Shown: positions 63,227-64,000 of the stretch, in pieces
Layout: every line of letters begins with the position of its first letter
Position numbering within the stretch: the stretch's first letter is position 1
NCBI GenBank assembly: GCA_030323885.1
Contig: CM059187.1
Coordinates: 137,674,415-137,738,414 of the forward strand
Source of the DNA: Branchipolynoe longqiensis
Taxonomy: Eukaryota > Annelida > Polychaeta > Phyllodocida > Polynoidae
Length of the DNA stretch: 64,000 bases
Direction: 5' to 3'
Notes under the pieces: model-generated
Databases searched by the model: none
The model's input: the letters and a program-made list of their open reading frames with translations, nothing else
Told to the model about the DNA's origin: nothing
Translations under genes and position numbers: made by a program

Positions 63227-63644
63227 CTTAAATGTGAGAGAACCGAGCTGTATCGACAATGAAACTTTGAAAGCGAAGAGGTGGGTCGACCTAGTTGGGT
63301 CCTATTGTGGTTCTTGACATTGAAAGCATCACGTGAAGTAGTCTTTGTTCACTGGCCTACTTTCAGCAACCAAAGGGAAATTGACATGGAAAGTGCTTTA
63401 ATTAACAATCCACAGAATCTGTCATAAATGGCAGGTAATGTGCACCCACAGTGATCCACACAACCCCCCACCACCCCCTCCCCCCTCCCGCACCCCCACT
63501 GCAGCGCTCGTGTACTTTGTGGCAATCAAGAGTTTCAAACATCGCCATTGAGTTGAATTAAATGTCGAGTGACTTGTCAATTTGACACGTGAGGAACAAA
63601 GGGCATCTGCTGAGGTCACCGATCGGACGCGATGACCTCAGCAG
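63227..63644. other. Unassigned spacer
   Basis: C-rich run at 63465-63500. GATGACCTCAGCAGG near 63640 is the complement of CTGCTGAGGTCA near 63607, a short inverted repeat at the start of the next SINE. No gene was recognised. Confidence 0.5.
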
Positions 63645-63950
63645 GCCAGGTCGAGAGTTCGATTCCCAGTCGAGTCAAACCAATGACATACAAAATTGAT
63701 ACTTGTCACTTCCCACTAGCCAGGAGATCGGCATTATTAAGATAGGGCAAGGACTGATTAGCTCAGTGTCAGGATAATGTGACTGAGTGGGATATCGGGA
63801 CTTGGTGCTGGTGGCCTGATTTCCCAGCGGGGCAGCACTATAATTATAAAGTCACCATGAATGCACACTGTCACAAATCGGTACCCATCCTGAAATGACC
63901 TTATATGTTGCCAGGACGTAAAACTCCAATAACCAACCAACCAACCAACC
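63645..63950 (+). mobile_element. SINE-A, near full-length
   Basis: B box GAGTTCGATTCCCAG, body CTTGTCACTTCCCACTAGCC, GTCAGGATAATGTGACTGAG and tail GTTGCCAGGACGTAAAACTC then (CCAA)n. The A-box region is diverged. Confidence 0.85.
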
Positions 63951-64000
63951 TGTTGGGGAGAGTTCACCAATAATAGGTTAGACTGCCATGAATAATGCCC

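Overview
This window is intergenic, repeat-dominated DNA from an animal genome assembly. It is probably a marine mollusc, inferred from the mix of tRNA-derived SINEs, RTE-type LINE ends, a DIRS-order tyrosine-recombinase retrotransposon, many short terminal-inverted-repeat (TIR) elements, and very abundant micro- and minisatellites. There are no bacterial features: no operons, ribosome-binding sites or CRISPR arrays. Coding DNA is sparse. The best host-gene piece is a 3'-terminal exon on the minus strand at 4160-4532, which ends in a farnesylation-type CaaX box and looks paralemmin-like. Weaker candidate exons lie at 9933-9991, 16116-16224, 21342-21567 and 56023-56246, and a coiled-coil coding fragment at 20673-21103.

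Layout. 1-4150: GC-rich and TG-rich minisatellites, long G runs and a perfect 18-bp hairpin. 4160-5575: the CaaX exon, whose upstream intron is a minisatellite that repeats the splice-acceptor region and carries a TTAA-targeted MITE. 5.6-13 kb: MITEs, SINEs and a 63-bp minisatellite. 13.1-19.1 kb: a run of large simple-sequence arrays, including a homopurine tract of about 800 bp. 19.2-23.2 kb: more TIR elements, SINE pairs and two coding-like segments. 23.4-41.3 kb: one locus present twice on either side of a 500-N gap. It holds an RTE LINE 3' end, a MITE, a palindromic DIRS-related mini-element, a full DIRS element of about 5.1 kb (gag, RT/RNase H and tyrosine recombinase, all on the minus strand), a pogo-like MITE, SINE fragments and (CATA)n and (TTTC)n arrays. 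41.4-64 kb: nested SINE and MITE insertions, a four-unit tRNA-derived satellite with alternating unit types, a long inverted repeat, a purine-rich tract and a Harbinger-like element.

Main conclusions. First, the two DIRS copies are best read as two unmerged contig ends (alleles), because contig 1 ends and contig 2 begins inside the same sequence of about 8.7 kb. Second, six TIR elements share a terminal core, several share an internal palindrome related to TTTTGAACATGTTCAAAA, and each subgroup is filled with its own iterated short word. This is the best candidate here for an undescribed transposon group. Third, one MITE family inserts at TTAA, and in two cases the pre-insertion sequence can be read from repeats inside the window. 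Everything rests on reading the sequence; no database search was run.
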